Part shown: positions 34,406 through 46,284 of the stretch, piece after piece
How the letters are laid out: every line of letters begins with the position of its first letter
Position numbering within the stretch: position 1 is the stretch's first letter
DNA from: Adiantum capillus-veneris
Taxonomy: Eukaryota > Streptophyta > Polypodiopsida > Polypodiales > Pteridaceae
NCBI GenBank assembly: GCA_014529385.2
Contig: JABFUD020000355.1
Location: 29,008-93,007 of the forward strand
Direction: 5' to 3'
Length of the DNA: 64,000 bases
Translations under genes and position numbers: made by a program
Notes under the pieces: generated by a model
The model's database searches: none
The model's input: only the letters and a program-made list of their open reading frames with translations
What the model was told of the DNA's origin: nothing

Positions 34406-36411
34406 TGTTGCTAAATTGGCTTTATCTTACAGAAAAATAATTCTAAATGAATTATTGGATTTATAAGTGAGAGGGTTTTCTCGCTTGGAACACCAAGGAA
34501 AAATAATTCTAAATGAATGATTGGAATTTTAAGTGAGAGGGTTTTTCTCACTGGAGACATCCGAGTACAGAGTATTCCTAGTGCGTCATTCAAAGTAATG
34601 ACGGGAGCACTGAGAACGGGAATATATGTAAGGCCACCAAGAACGGGTACTTCTGATGCGTCACATCGGATGGGTGACAGGGAGCATCGGAAAGAAGTAT
34701 CCGACCATCCGGGAACGGACATCTCTGATGCGTCATAGGATGGGTGACATAGAGCATCGTGAAGGAGATTGTACCGTAAGTTCGGTAGGAAAGGACTAGG
34801 TGATGGGTATTCCTGATGCGTCACAAGGTGGGTGACGGGTGCATCGGAAAGGGAATATCCATAGTCAGGAGGAAATTCCGAACTGTGTTAGAATTGTGCA
34901 CAAGGAAAAGCAAGCACTTGAATGAAGATGGGTTCAGAGGAAACTTTGAGGAAAAACACATGCTTTCTGAGAAAGCGGGATTGCCTTTCGGGAAAGCAGA
35001 TGCTTTCTCGCGAGGAAGTCTATGTCTGATTGCAACTGTGCATGTGATTGCATCCAGGGACGCCTGGGAAGTACTGTGAAAGCATTGTTTTTAACTTATA
35101 AGGTTTTATTGAGTTTTTGGACAGATTCAGACCATTTTTAAAGGTGACCGACTGCCCACTGCCCACTTAATAAGTGGGCAGCCATCTGATAAATAAGGCA
35201 ACAAATCAGCCAGTGTTTTCTCTCTCTTTTTTTCTGTCAGAGCAGCGAAAAAAAAAAAACGAAAAATTTTTTTTGAAAAAAAAAAAAAAAAAAAACGGCC
35301 GCGATCTCTATGCGAGCAGCTATTTGTGCTCGTGGCTAGGAGTTATAAAAGCATCACATGCCCTTACTCAGAGGGGAGGACCAATCTTTGCAAGGAGGAG
35401 ATGCTGCTGCAGATTTCAGCTGTAAAGAATACGTTGCCGGTGATGCCCATGGCTGCCCCAAGTGTACCAGATGTCGCCAAGACCCAGTGTGCGAGTTCCC
35501 TCGCGAAGAAGTGCCTACGAAGCATGTTTCCATCGCGACAAGTTGTTGTTTTTCTCTGTTTTCAGCCCATAAACGTCGTAGACGGGGCTGATTTACGAGA
35601 AGGAACCCGAGAACACACCTCTTTTGTGTGTAGGATTGGAAGAGAGGATTTTCTATGTAGAGATCTCTTCCGAGGAATTGCTTTTCGAGAACCGAGTTGC
35701 GTTTTGAGCGTCGAGACTTTGAAGGTAACGATTTTCATGCTATGATCTTTGAGTATTTGATTGCAGGTGTACTTCCTCTTTGTGAGGGAGTAGGAGCAGA
35801 GGAGGCATGAGCCTCTGCAGGAGAAAAGCGCTCTGAGGAACTAGAGCCAGATCAGCCCAAGGGTTTCGTACCCGAGTTTGGGAAGTAGATCCACGGATCG
35901 GAGAGAAGTAGTCTCTTAAGTTGTGATCCGGAAGTTGGGATTCCCAAGTAAGGACTTCGTGTCCGGGAAAGCAGAGTTGTTCTGCGGGAAGAGGACTCTG
36001 GAAAGAGAGTTGGAAACGAGTTGCAGGGATGCCATGCCCTAAGTCTAGACGGTGAGATCCAGAGGCGAAAACCTTGATTCTCGAGGAATTGGAATAAGGA
36101 AGGGAAGTTCCTTGGAATAGGGTTTTGCCCTAGGAATCGGAAGCTGAGGCTTCGGGAACCATCAAGTCTTATTCTAGAACGAACGTGGTAATACGTTCGG
36201 TTCAAGTGCTTGTATAGACTTCTCCTCAGTAATAAAGATACTATTACGGGGGGGGGACCAACCCATCTTCTGGTCCCGAGTGTGTTCGATCTTCTCACTC
36301 TCTATCTCTCTCTCTATTTATTTCTCTCTATATCGTCTGGCTTCAGTAATAAGTGATAAATCCTATTTATCCGAATGTATTTTATATTGTTATACGCTCT
36401 CGTTTGTGACG
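34406..36411 (+). repeat. Solo LTR B (2.0 kb family), right copy
   Basis: TGTTGC ... GTGACG, flanked by GGTAA at 34401-34405 and 36412-36416. A TATA box (GTTATAAAAGC) lies at about 35343-35353, a polyadenylation-type AATAAA near 36231, and long A/T homopolymers at about 35250-35295. No internal retroelement region accompanies it. Confidence 0.92.
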
Positions 36412-36819
36412 GGTAATGCGTGTACATGGTGGACGACACTGTTGATGCAAGGACAGGCACTGACCACATGGGTTTACTCCAAGAGGTGTTTGCATCTGCG
36501 TGGCTGTCGAATGAATCCGAGGCCGATGTCATGACAGATTGGCACCAACTCACTACGGTTGCTTGCAAGAGCCTAGAGGAGTACAATCAGAGGTTCTGTA
36601 AAGCGTTGCTCTCAGTAACCTCCTACGGGTTTGTGCCACTGACAGAACAGATTGAGAAGTATTGTTGTGGGCTGCCTAAAGGGCTTCGAAACTATTGTAC
36701 AAAGAACAAAATGGCTACCCTTACCCAGCTTATGGAAGTTGCCAACAGTGGTCATGCCTTGTTGAAGGGAGAGGACAGTGGGTTCCGAGGCAACGTCAGA
36801 GAGAGTTAGCCCAAGAAAA
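36412..36819 (+). pseudogene. Ty3 gag relic, C-terminal part, right copy
   Basis: After solo LTR B the gag resumes with GNACTWWTTLLMQGQALTTW in one frame. In the next (36420-36809) it gives ADVMTDWHQLTTVACKSLEEYNQRFCKALLSV, EQIEKYCCGLPKGLRNYC and LTQLMEVANSGHALLKGE, the capsid C-terminal domain. It stops at 36809, followed by a Lys-rich tail in a third frame. The reading frame changes once at the LTR insertion site. Confidence 0.82.
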
Positions 36820-37492
36820 ATTCAGCAAAGAAGCCCTTCACAAAAGCGGCTCCTGAAGCGTCACAGGGGTCAGAAAACGCAGATAAAGCCAAGGACTCAA
36901 CCGAGACGTTGGTAAGGATGAAAGAGAAACACACCCGACATAACACCCAGCGCACAAACAATTGCCTCTCTATAGCCCAGAATATACACAGCACCCCAAT
37001 CCACCAGAGTTTACCTTCAAAACTCGACACAATCCACAAGCAAACCACCGTCTGTACACATACCAATGCACGAACGTTTTACACAATCATTGATAGCATA
37101 CCACACCAATTCTGCCCGTTTAGAACAATCTCACAATGCACACCTCTCTCTCTTTCTCTCTCTCACACACACAGAGGCCCGGGGAGGCACACACATCTCT
37201 CACACACCGGCGCCAAGCACTTGGAGCAGAGCAAAGACGAGAAGGGGGGAAAGGGGAAGAAACGACACAGAATTTGGCAATGATTTTCTTCGATTATGAC
37301 ACAAAACTATCTACAACAACACCATGAAACCTGCTACCATCGGCTCTGTCAGCATGAGCACAATGAGTGCAAAAAAAACACTTCGGCAGTCTTCTTCCTC
37401 GCGGAGTTCTCCTCGCTGAGAACCCTCCTGCTCTCCAAAAACACCTCCTCCGAGAGCTCCTCGTTGAGCCTCCTGCAAACGCTCCCCTCGAG
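36820..37492. other. Low-complexity DNA downstream of gag, right copy
   Basis: Mirror of 19968-20640. The plus-strand frame 36909-37283 is Lys/His/Thr-rich and could be a Gag tail. No CCHC knuckle or protease follows. Confidence 0.45.
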
Positions 37493-38693
37493 TGTCACAA
37501 GACGGGCACCACGTGCCAATAGAAAAGAACAGACTGAACACGCTTTTAGCACTTTAATAACAACTGAACTGAAAGAGAGAGAGACGGCACACGACATGAA
37601 GTGGCGGAATTCCACCCAGAGAGTATTGGCCCCAAACCTTGGCGCCCCTTTCGGTATTTCTTTATATTGCATCAACATAGTACAAGCCGGTACTCCCGAC
37701 TCTGCACCTTCGCCAGGAAGCATGCCAGAGAATGAGCCCTAACCTCATATTTAAAGGCCCTCGGCCTAAAAAGCAATTACAGTGAAAAGCCTTTAAAACT
37801 CAAAAGCTTCTGGTCCAAAAGCAAAGCCAAAAAGCTACCAACGTAAATCATGGAAATCCGTACAACCTGCCATGTCATCAACCAGCGCAAAACGCGGAAA
37901 TCTCCCTGTTGCCCTTAGGGTTAGGGTTAGGGTTTTTGTAGTTTTAGGGTTTTCGGTAGCAAAATTAGGGTTTGCAGGTTTTAGGGTTAGGGTTTTCTAG
38001 AATTAGGTTTTCAGCAGTTAGGGTTTCTGCTCTCGGGCAGCCATGTCATCACTTTGTGACAGTTTAGGCCCCTCGGCCACATCTGTAACCATCACAAGAC
38101 AGGCACCACGTGCCAATAGAAAAGAACAGACTGAACACGCTTTTAGCACTTCAATAACAACTGAACTGAAACAGAGAGAGACGACAGGCGACATGGAGTG
38201 GCGGAATTCCACCCCAAAGAGTATTGGCTCCAAACCTTGGCGCCCCTTTCGGTATTTCTTTATATTGCATCAACATAGTACAAACCGGTACTCCAGACTC
38301 AGCACCTTCACCAGGAAGCATGCCAGAGAATGAGCCCTAACCTCATATTTAAAGGCCCTTGGCCTAAAAAGCAATTACAATGAAAAGCCTTCAAAACTCA
38401 AAAGCTTTTGGTCCAAAAGCAAAGCCAAAAAGCTGCTAGCGTAAATCACGGAAATCCGTACAGCCTGCCACGTCATCAGCCTGCGCAAAACGCGGAAATC
38501 TCCTTGCTACCCTTAGGGTTAGGGTTAGGGTTAGGGTTTCTGTAGTTTTAGGGTTTTTGGCAGCAAAATTAGGGTTTGCAGGTTTTAGGGTTAGGGTTTT
38601 TCTAGATTTAGGGTTTCAGCAGTTAGGGTTTCTGCTCTCGGGCAGCCACGTCATCACTTTGTGACAGTTTAAGCCCCTTGGCCACATCTGTAA
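37493..38693 (-). repeat. Two tandem LTR segments with telomere-like repeats, right copy
   Basis: Mirror of 18767-19967. The TTAGGG runs appear on the plus strand at about 37917-38024 and 38509-38622. Confidence 0.8.
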
Positions 38694-39550
38694 GTTGGCT
38701 CCAATCTTTAGGCTTTGACACGTCAGCAGTTTGTCACATCGAGCTCTGCTGAGAACTCCCTCTTCCTCTTCAAAAACCGAGTCCCCACAAAACTGCCAAA
38801 AAACTGGCCCATATAGGTCATGTACAACCTCTTCTATTTTTAGTATAAACTCCCTCTTTTAGCTTTGCTTTTCCTGCATGTGAGGCGCCTCTTGAATGCT
38901 TGGATGCCAAGACATGTGGGAGAGTCCCCTTGGTTGTCATGGCGCCATGAAAAGGGTGGGACTCCCCCCTTGCTCTCAAAAAAGATTTGCACCCAATCGG
39001 GCCGAGGGATTGAGTGCCTGCACCATGCCACATCATTACTACCCCCATACGACGCCGAGCGGCACTATGGGTCGCACCGACTCCTGACGGCGACAGAGCC
39101 GCCCGCGCGCACGCCCGCAGCTCTCGACACAGAAATCCACCATAGCTTCACTTCCTTGTGATGCCAACGTTTAGCCCATGCTTTAGGTTATGTACCCCTT
39201 CTCTTTTGCCGTGTACTGCTCACGTGGGATATGGCTAGAGCCACGTGGCATTCCTGGAAGCATTGGCCCTCAAAGGCTCCCCAAAACCACCAAAAAATTC
39301 CACAAAGTTATCACATAATTGCCCATGCTTCAGTGCCCTACAATCTCCTGCTCAGTTACCTGATGGCCAAGCCACGTGAGTACCACCCCGTTTTGATTGC
39401 ACCGAGCTCGTTGATCGAGCCGTCCAAAATCACAAAAATTCACTTGATACCATCTTGTCGGCAACTGTTGCCGACTTCAAACGTAAGTATCTTGATAATC
39501 CGATGCCCGATTGAAGAGCTGTAGACTCCCATGGCCTTCAGTTGCCGCAT
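38694..39550. other. Unrecognised non-coding DNA between LTR pieces, right copy
   Basis: Mirror of 17910-18766. No gene is recognised. Confidence 0.4.
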
Positions 39551-39707
39551 TGTAAGGTGCAGCAGAAGTGAATGTTGATATTGATCAAGATGAGTGCTCC
39601 GAACTGTGCTCAAGGGTTTCTTTTACTTACGGAAGGGAGAGCCTTTTGTTCCCTTAGAGAGAGATTGCAATGATCACAAACAAAGTGAATGCTATTGTGA
39701 ATGAAGG

Positions 39708-39802
<95 letters not shown>

Positions 39803-40123
39803 AGACGACACCAGACGGTTCTTAAACCCTCCTCCAAGGACCCCCCTCTCGATGGCGAGAGGTCTATGCTATAGATTGCACAAATCTGGTACAATGGTCT
39901 AGATGCAATGCACTTGCCGACGATGGCGAGACGACAATGATGACGATGATGAGGACGGGCTGAAAACTGAAAACGCTAGGGCTGAAATGCTGAAATCTGC
40001 AAACTGCTGACTTTCTGTTGAATACTGACACTATGTCGGTGAGGATGGCGATGGCGACGATGCGACGACAATGCGCTGAAAACGCATATGCTGAAGCCTG
40101 CGGACAGCGGGCTGAATCTGAAA
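39551..40123 (-). repeat. LTR fragment D with long (AG)n tract, right copy
   Basis: Mirror of 17341-17909. The AG tract at 39712-39799 is 88 bases, four longer than on the left arm. Confidence 0.8.
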
Positions 40124-40180
40124 ATGTTGGCTGACTCGACGGTACTCGATCTAGTGGATCTCAACAAGGTGGAAGCGATT
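40124..40180 (+). pseudogene. Short gag remnant between two LTR pieces, right copy
   Basis: Mirror of 17284-17340. It encodes ADSTVLDLVDLNKVEAI before solo LTR C. Confidence 0.75.
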
Positions 40181-41385
40181 TGTAAGGTGCAGCAGAATGA
40201 ATGTTGTATTTTCTCAAGATTAGTGATCTTTATTTGCTCAAGGTTCCTTTTAGTTCTTAGGGAAGGAGAGAGCCTTCCGTCTTATGGAGAGTGCTATGAT
40301 CACGAACAAAGTGAGTGGATATTGTGCGTGCAAGTGAATGAGACTGAGAGAAGGAGAGAAAAGAGATACGACACCCGAGAGGTTGTAAAACCCTCCTCCG
40401 AAGGCCCCACTCTCATCGGCGAGAGTGGTCTACTTTTGATTGCACAAAGTGGTACAATGCGTATGTAATGGACTGATGCAACTTGGACTATGCCGATGAC
40501 GACGACGGTGATGACGATGACGACTTGATGGCTGAAATCTGAGATCTTCTATTTACTGAATTTCGGGACTGTTTCGGTGGCTGAAAATGACTGTTTTGGT
40601 TGCGTTTCTATGGGCTGAAAATGAGGGAACTTCTGCAACCACTTAGGCTGAATTCTGCTGCGTTTCTATCTGCTGAAATCTGCGTTTTTGTGCTGCTGAA
40701 AATCTGCGTTTTTGTTGCTGATGTCGCTTGTTGAAAACGCTGAGGGTCTGCAGGAGCTTGCTGGCGTTTTGGGCTGAAAACGTTGAGAAGATGCAGATGT
40801 TGCTAGCGTTAGTAAAACGCTGGGGCTGATGTGGGTTTTGGATGGCGATAGGGATGCCTAGCAGGAAATGCTAGGGCCTGACTGTCGACGGTGATGATGA
40901 AGGGCTGAAATCGCCAAGGATCTGGGAAAATGCTTGGCGAGGTTGGGGATCCAAAAACTCTAGGGGTGCTGGGGGAGGTACTACTGAGAAGTTGCCTGTC
41001 GAGCGGGAAGCTCCTGCTGCCTCTTCTGCCAGAAAGTGCTAACTTGGGTTTGCTTATATATTAACTTAGCAAAATTGCCCTACCTACTTTTGTTGGAAAG
41101 TCACTTAAAATAATAAGTGAAAATAACCAAAAATAGAAAAAATAGGCTAAATGCACTGGAAAATTCCCTTGACTGAATCTGATGGATTCTGAAGGGAATA
41201 CTGATGATCATGCTGCGTGCAACTGGAGGATATGCATCTACACTCAGTGACTGCGCATGCACGGTCTACGAATAGACTCACAAAAGTGCCAGATCACTGC
41301 TAAATCTAGACTGACTGGACTGACTGAACCTTGCTGTGGTGTAGCTTGTCCACGGACACATAGGGTTGGGATGTGTCACGTGACA
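40181..41385 (-). repeat. Solo LTR C (1.2 kb), right copy
   Basis: Mirror of 16079-17283, with the perfect target duplication CGATT at 40176-40180 and 41386-41390. It is 1205 bp in both arms. Confidence 0.92.
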
Positions 41386-42924
41386 CGATTGCTCTCGCAC
41401 AGGAGATGAAGCACAACACAAGAAATCCTATGGAGAACAAGTCTTCTCACAGTACCTCTCAGACTCCTCAGAACCCATGGAATGGTAAGAACAATAAAAT
41501 GGTAAGAATGGTAACTCTTCTAGCCAATCTTCCTCTCATCCTTCGGAAAAGAACTCTCAAAATGAATCTAAGGGTAAAGCTAACACACTTGCTAAACCTA
41601 AGCTCACCGATATGAAAAGCTGCACAAGGAATTATAGGAGGGTACATAACGCCAGAAGAACAAGTCATTTATGCTAAGGAAGGTCGATGTTGTCAATGTC
41701 ACGTCAAGGGTCATATTAAGAAGGCTTGTTCTAAGACAACACCACCTAAAGAACCCAAAGCACCGACAGCTACCCCAAGCACTTTGGTGAACCAATCTGA
41801 GTCTCCACATGTTTCTGACACACACATTGATGAGTCTCTCTTTAAATGTTATGGTCATATGAAGGGTCAACGTTTTGTGATATTGTTTGATTCAGGTAGT
41901 ATGCATGATGTGATTGGTAACTCTCTTGTAGAGAGAGCCCGTCTAGAGATTAGCCAACAACTCCTCTCAAGGTGTTGTGGTATGGACTCTCTCATTACAC
42001 GAGAGTGCCTTGATGTGTTATTCACTGTTCAGCAAGCTTCCTTCCGTAGAAAATTTGTCGTGTCCTCTCTCTCAGGATGTGATATGATTTTGGGCATTAG
42101 ATGGTTTCGTGAGATTAACCCTCTCATTGATTGGGCAAACAATACTCTCACTCTAAATGCCAAAAGTGAATCTTCCATTATCATTCGTGGTGAGGGGGAT
42201 CTTCATTCTTTACCTCTCATTTCTAATGTGCAGGGGAAGCTTGAAAAGGAACAGGAGAAGGAGACTCTCTTAGTCCTTTCTTCTTCAAAGCATGACGCAC
42301 ATTTTTTGCATGATAGAGATGTGATTGTTCGCAAGGATGATGGTTTAGATGATGATTTTTCTAGTGAATCTAACCTCATTGTAGATACGATCAGTTACAA
42401 CGGACCGATCTTGGCTCTCGAGTCGAGGTCCAAAGAAATCACTCAGGAAGTATTGTGTATTTGCATGATTAGTCAGCACACATTGTTCGAGTTTTTCATT
42501 CGTGACGGTTTCTTGTATTTTCGTCACCGTCTTTACGTGTTCCCTTTTGATAGGCATGCCATATTGTACGATGCACATGATTCACTCATGGATGAGCACG
42601 GATGTATGCGGATCACTCTCGAAAATAAAAAAAGTTTGCATTCAAGGAATTCACATCGTTTTTCGATTGTCCGTTTTGTCAATCGCTTTTACATGTCTCT
42701 TCCTTGGCCTGACACAATTTCAGAAACAGCACGAGCAGTTATAAAAAGGGCTGATCCAACCTAGTTCTTCACCCTTTTGCTCCCCAATGCATTTTAGTGC
42801 AGAAGAAGGATGGCTCTTAGCGCATGCGTATTGATTCCGTGCGTTGAATAAGAATACCATCAAGAACAAGTTTCCTATCCCAAGGATTGATGATATTCTT
42901 GACCAACTAGAGGGTGCGGCAATT
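41386..42924 (+). pseudogene. gag C-terminus, CCHC, protease and unknown ORF of a Ty3 element, right copy
   Basis: Gag resumes after LTR C with LAQEMKHN, then an Asn/Lys-rich linker, then the knuckle GRCCQCHVKGHIKKAC near 41683-41730. The 326-residue frame 41784-42764 begins before the protease: QRFVILFDSGSMHDV carries the catalytic Asp in DSG, and GCDMILGIRWF and PLIDWANNTLTL follow. Then comes a region without known domain, FIRDGFLYFRHRLYVFPF ... DEHGCMRI, shared with the gag-protease element. It leads straight into RT (LIKRADPT replacing the usual EKGLIQP, with a frame change). This is the closest relative in the window of the RT-less element, and a possible model of its missing pol. Confidence 0.85.
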
Positions 42925-43757
42925 TTCAGCTGGATAGATCTTAAGAGTGGATACCATTAGATTCTATCAAGCCAGAGTATGTGCATAAAACTACGTGTCA
43001 GACGACATTTGGTCTTTATGAGTTTCTAGTGATGCCATTTGGTCTTACAAATGCTCCTGCCATGTTCAATAGGATGATGAACTGGATTTTCCGCCCACAT
43101 CAAAAGTTTGTTGGCACATTCTTTGATGACGTGTTAGTCTATTCGAAGAATGAAGAGGAGCATAGGCGTCACTTGACCATTGTGTTCGAAGAACTACACA
43201 GTCACAGGTTGCTTGTCAATTCTAAGAAAAGTGAATTCTTCTTGGAAGAGATCCACTTTCTTGGCCACATAGTGTCAAAGGATGGTGTTCGAATGGATCC
43301 TGCCAAGGTTGAAATTATAAAGACATGACTAGACTTTAAGACTGTGCACGATGTCCGTAGCTTCTTGGGATTATGTTCTTACTATAGAAGGTTTATCAGG
43401 AACTTTGCCGAGATTGCTTCACCCCTACGACTTTGGATCCAGTAATTGTTTTACCAAATCTCAGGAAGTCATTTGTGGTCCAGTGTGACGCATGTGGGAA
43501 TAGTATTGGGGTCGTGTTAATGCAAGATGGTCAGGTAGTAGCCTATGAAAGCAGATTTTTGCGAGGGCTAGAGAAGACTATGCAAATCTATAAGAAAGAG
43601 CTACTGCCCGTGATTCATGCGCTTTCGAGTTGGAAACACTACCTACTAGGTGCTGATTTTGTTGTTCAGAAGACCATCAGACCTTGTGATACTTCTTGAC
43701 ACAGTCAAAGTTATTTGAAAAGCATATGCGATGGGCAAACATTCTCTCTATGTTCCA
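42925..43757 (+). pseudogene. Ty3/gypsy reverse transcriptase and RNase H relic, right copy
   Basis: RT starts frame-shifted near 42780. [10 protein letters not shown] with the first catalytic Asp is at about 42929-42960 and is followed by a TAG stop. The frame 42981-43328 has TTFGLYEFLVMPFGLTNAPAMFNR, FFDDVLVYSKNEEEH with the DD pair, and HFLGHIVSKDGVRMDPAKVE. After a stop comes [15 protein letters not shown]. RNase H (43433-43699) has VVQCDACGNSIGVVLMQ with the first Asp and YKKELLPVIHALSSWKHYLLG with the Glu. The DHQ region is frame-shifted, with RNase H words KLFEKHMRWANILSMF to about 43757. There the sequence switches to an LTR. No integrase is present. Confidence 0.87.
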
Positions 43758-44202
43758 CTTGTCAAAGTCGATGATGCGGAAGCGTAGAAACCAAGGAGAG
43801 TGAGCACGAGAGAGAGAGACTCCTTATTGGATGAGATTCTTCTGGGAAGCCAACGACCCAAGAAATCAAGAGCTCCGATGGGAATGAGAAAATTGATTGT
43901 CCCTCGGAATGACCATCGGAAGTTTTTGAGCTAACTTGAGATATGTTGTAATCGCGGACAATTACTTTCTTTCACGAAGGAGGGATGCCACAAACTACGG
44001 ACGTGTCAAGTCACTGAAGAACGAAGCCAACCTGCAGATTTAAGCCGAGGGGCCTAAACCCTAAGAAGAAGAAGAAGCAGAAGAAGTTTTGCCGACTTAC
44101 AAAGTCTTGCCGAGTGGCCTATTTTTAAAGAAGAGTTCCCACCAACTTATGGGACCCCGTCCGATGGGGCCCAAGTGACAAAGGCATTAAAATAAAGCAA
44201 CC

Positions 44203-44261
<59 letters not shown>

Positions 44262-44710
44262 GAGAACTAATGACATGGTAGCTGTACGGATTCTCAGAAT
44301 TCGCACTGACATGATGACGTGGCAACTGTACGGATTTCTGCAATTCATGTTGACATAATGAATGTATACGGATTTTCGTGATTAACGTTGAGCAGCTTTC
44401 GGCGGCAACTTTTGAGGCTAGATGCTTTTCGTGTTAGTGCTTTTCATGGCCAAGAGCCAAGGGCTCATTCTCTGGCATGCTCCGCGTGAGGTGTAGAGGA
44501 TGGAGTACCGGCGTTGTACAGAGTTCAAGTAATGTAAAGAAATACCGAAAGGGGCGCCAATGTTTGGGGCCAGTGCTCTCTTGGGATGGAACTCCACCAC
44601 TCTCCGTCTTGTGTCGTGCATCTCTTTCTGTTCAATTGTTATTTAGTTGTTCAAGCTGTTCTTTTCCGCTGGCACGTGGTGCCCCTTCCCGTGACACACC
44701 TGTCTTGTGG
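43758..44710 (+). repeat. Diverged Ty3-type LTR with (AC)n tract, right copy
   Basis: Mirror of 12754-13706. The plus strand carries CTGGCATGC, AAAGAAATACCGAAAGGGGC, TTGGGGCC and GGCACGTGGTGCCCC in order. The (AC)n tract is at 44205-44258. Confidence 0.65.
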
Positions 44711-46284
44711 CTGCTTTGCCTTGACTCATGTAGGTGAAGCTCTCGGTCATTGGCCACTGACTATGCAATGGCCGGACATTTCTGATTTCAAAAGAGGGTC
44801 CCCAAAAATTAAATAAAAATCAAGGGAAAGAAACCAGCAAATGGATTGGAGACAGCCATGCTACAATTCACGGGGCTGAGTTAGCTGCTTGTGAGCGCCT
44901 ATGTAGACTATGAGGATTTTGGATGTATGGCAGCATGGAGTCTTTGTATGGCCCCCAAATAGCCTCATATTCTCTACGTCTGAGCGTAGAGCAGGGAGCC
45001 TGAATCTATCTAGGATAGATTGTTTCTATGCTAATGACCACGTTGATGGAGCAAAAGACGCTGTGCACAACTCAACACAACACAAGGAATTTACTTAATT
45101 CCACCCCACACACCACCACTCAAGAGCTCAATGAAAATTCTCCCCACGGTCCCTATTCAAACTCCAAACACTTCGACCTACAAGCCCTTGCTTGCCCGCA
45201 GAGACTACAAGGTGAGTCGAGTTGATCAACACTTGAAATCACACTTGATGGTGACGTAAATATACAAGAAAAACCATCTAAAATTAAAAAACTAAAACCA
45301 CAAAAGGCACTCTCTCAAAACCTTCACCCAACTCCACTCTGTTGGACTCTTTGGAGTAGCCCCAACCCTAATGGCACCGATATAGGGTCACATAGTCTTG
45401 CAGAAAGGCGCACCTTCTTCCCTCAATTCCTCGCGCACACACACCCATGGAAATCTCATAACTTCCATAGACTCTCCCAAGTGCAAAATTGAAGAGAAAA
45501 AGCTCTCATTCACTCTTCACACTCGAAAACAGGATGCGAACGCGACAGGACTGCATTAGACCACATGTAGGAACCCTGCTTCCTCCCGCACATAGAGAGG
45601 TGAAAGTGCTGAGTGTTGGCTTCAAAAGTTATCCTTTTGCTTGAACACTCATGGCACCGTGAGTGATATGGCAATTTACTCCCTTTTCACACTATTTTTG
45701 ATCATTTTTTTACCCTTTTTGGCAAGTTTTGGCCAATTTTGATCCAGGATGGGCATTTTTTGCGGGAAAAAACCCCAAACGAACTCCAAAATTCACCAAA
45801 TTTTGTATGTTTGATCCTTGATACTCAAAGTCCTTTGCCACATCTCCACATTCCATTTTTGACCACTTCTAGGGCGGTGCACGTATCATCGCAAATCAGG
45901 CACCGTAAATAGACAATTATTGACTTCTCGGGCGGGTCGAGGGTGCCCACGCCTCCCACTTGCATTATTTACATTCTGGAAAGCTTCAACACATTCCCTA
46001 GAACCAAAAGAAGCCACATGGAACTATATCCAAGGCCTCAATACCCTGTCCTGGCATGTACGTGTGCTCGGTTGTTGGCTCACAAACCTGACTATTCACA
46101 ATGTATACACATCGCATCATGTTTCAAACCCAAAACAACTTTGCAAAACTCCCAAATGCATGTATTTTACATTTTTTGTACATATGCCGGATGCATATAC
46201 ACGCTACTCAGTACATGCCAAAAGCGGTCTATCATCATTGCCGACCCTCTAGGTAGAGCATTTATGCTCAACCAACAGACTATT
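44711..46284. other. Non-coding 3' region of the Tat-like element, right copy
   Basis: Mirror of 11181-12753. Hairpins lie at 44972-44991 and 45003-45021. No gene is recognised. Confidence 0.5.
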
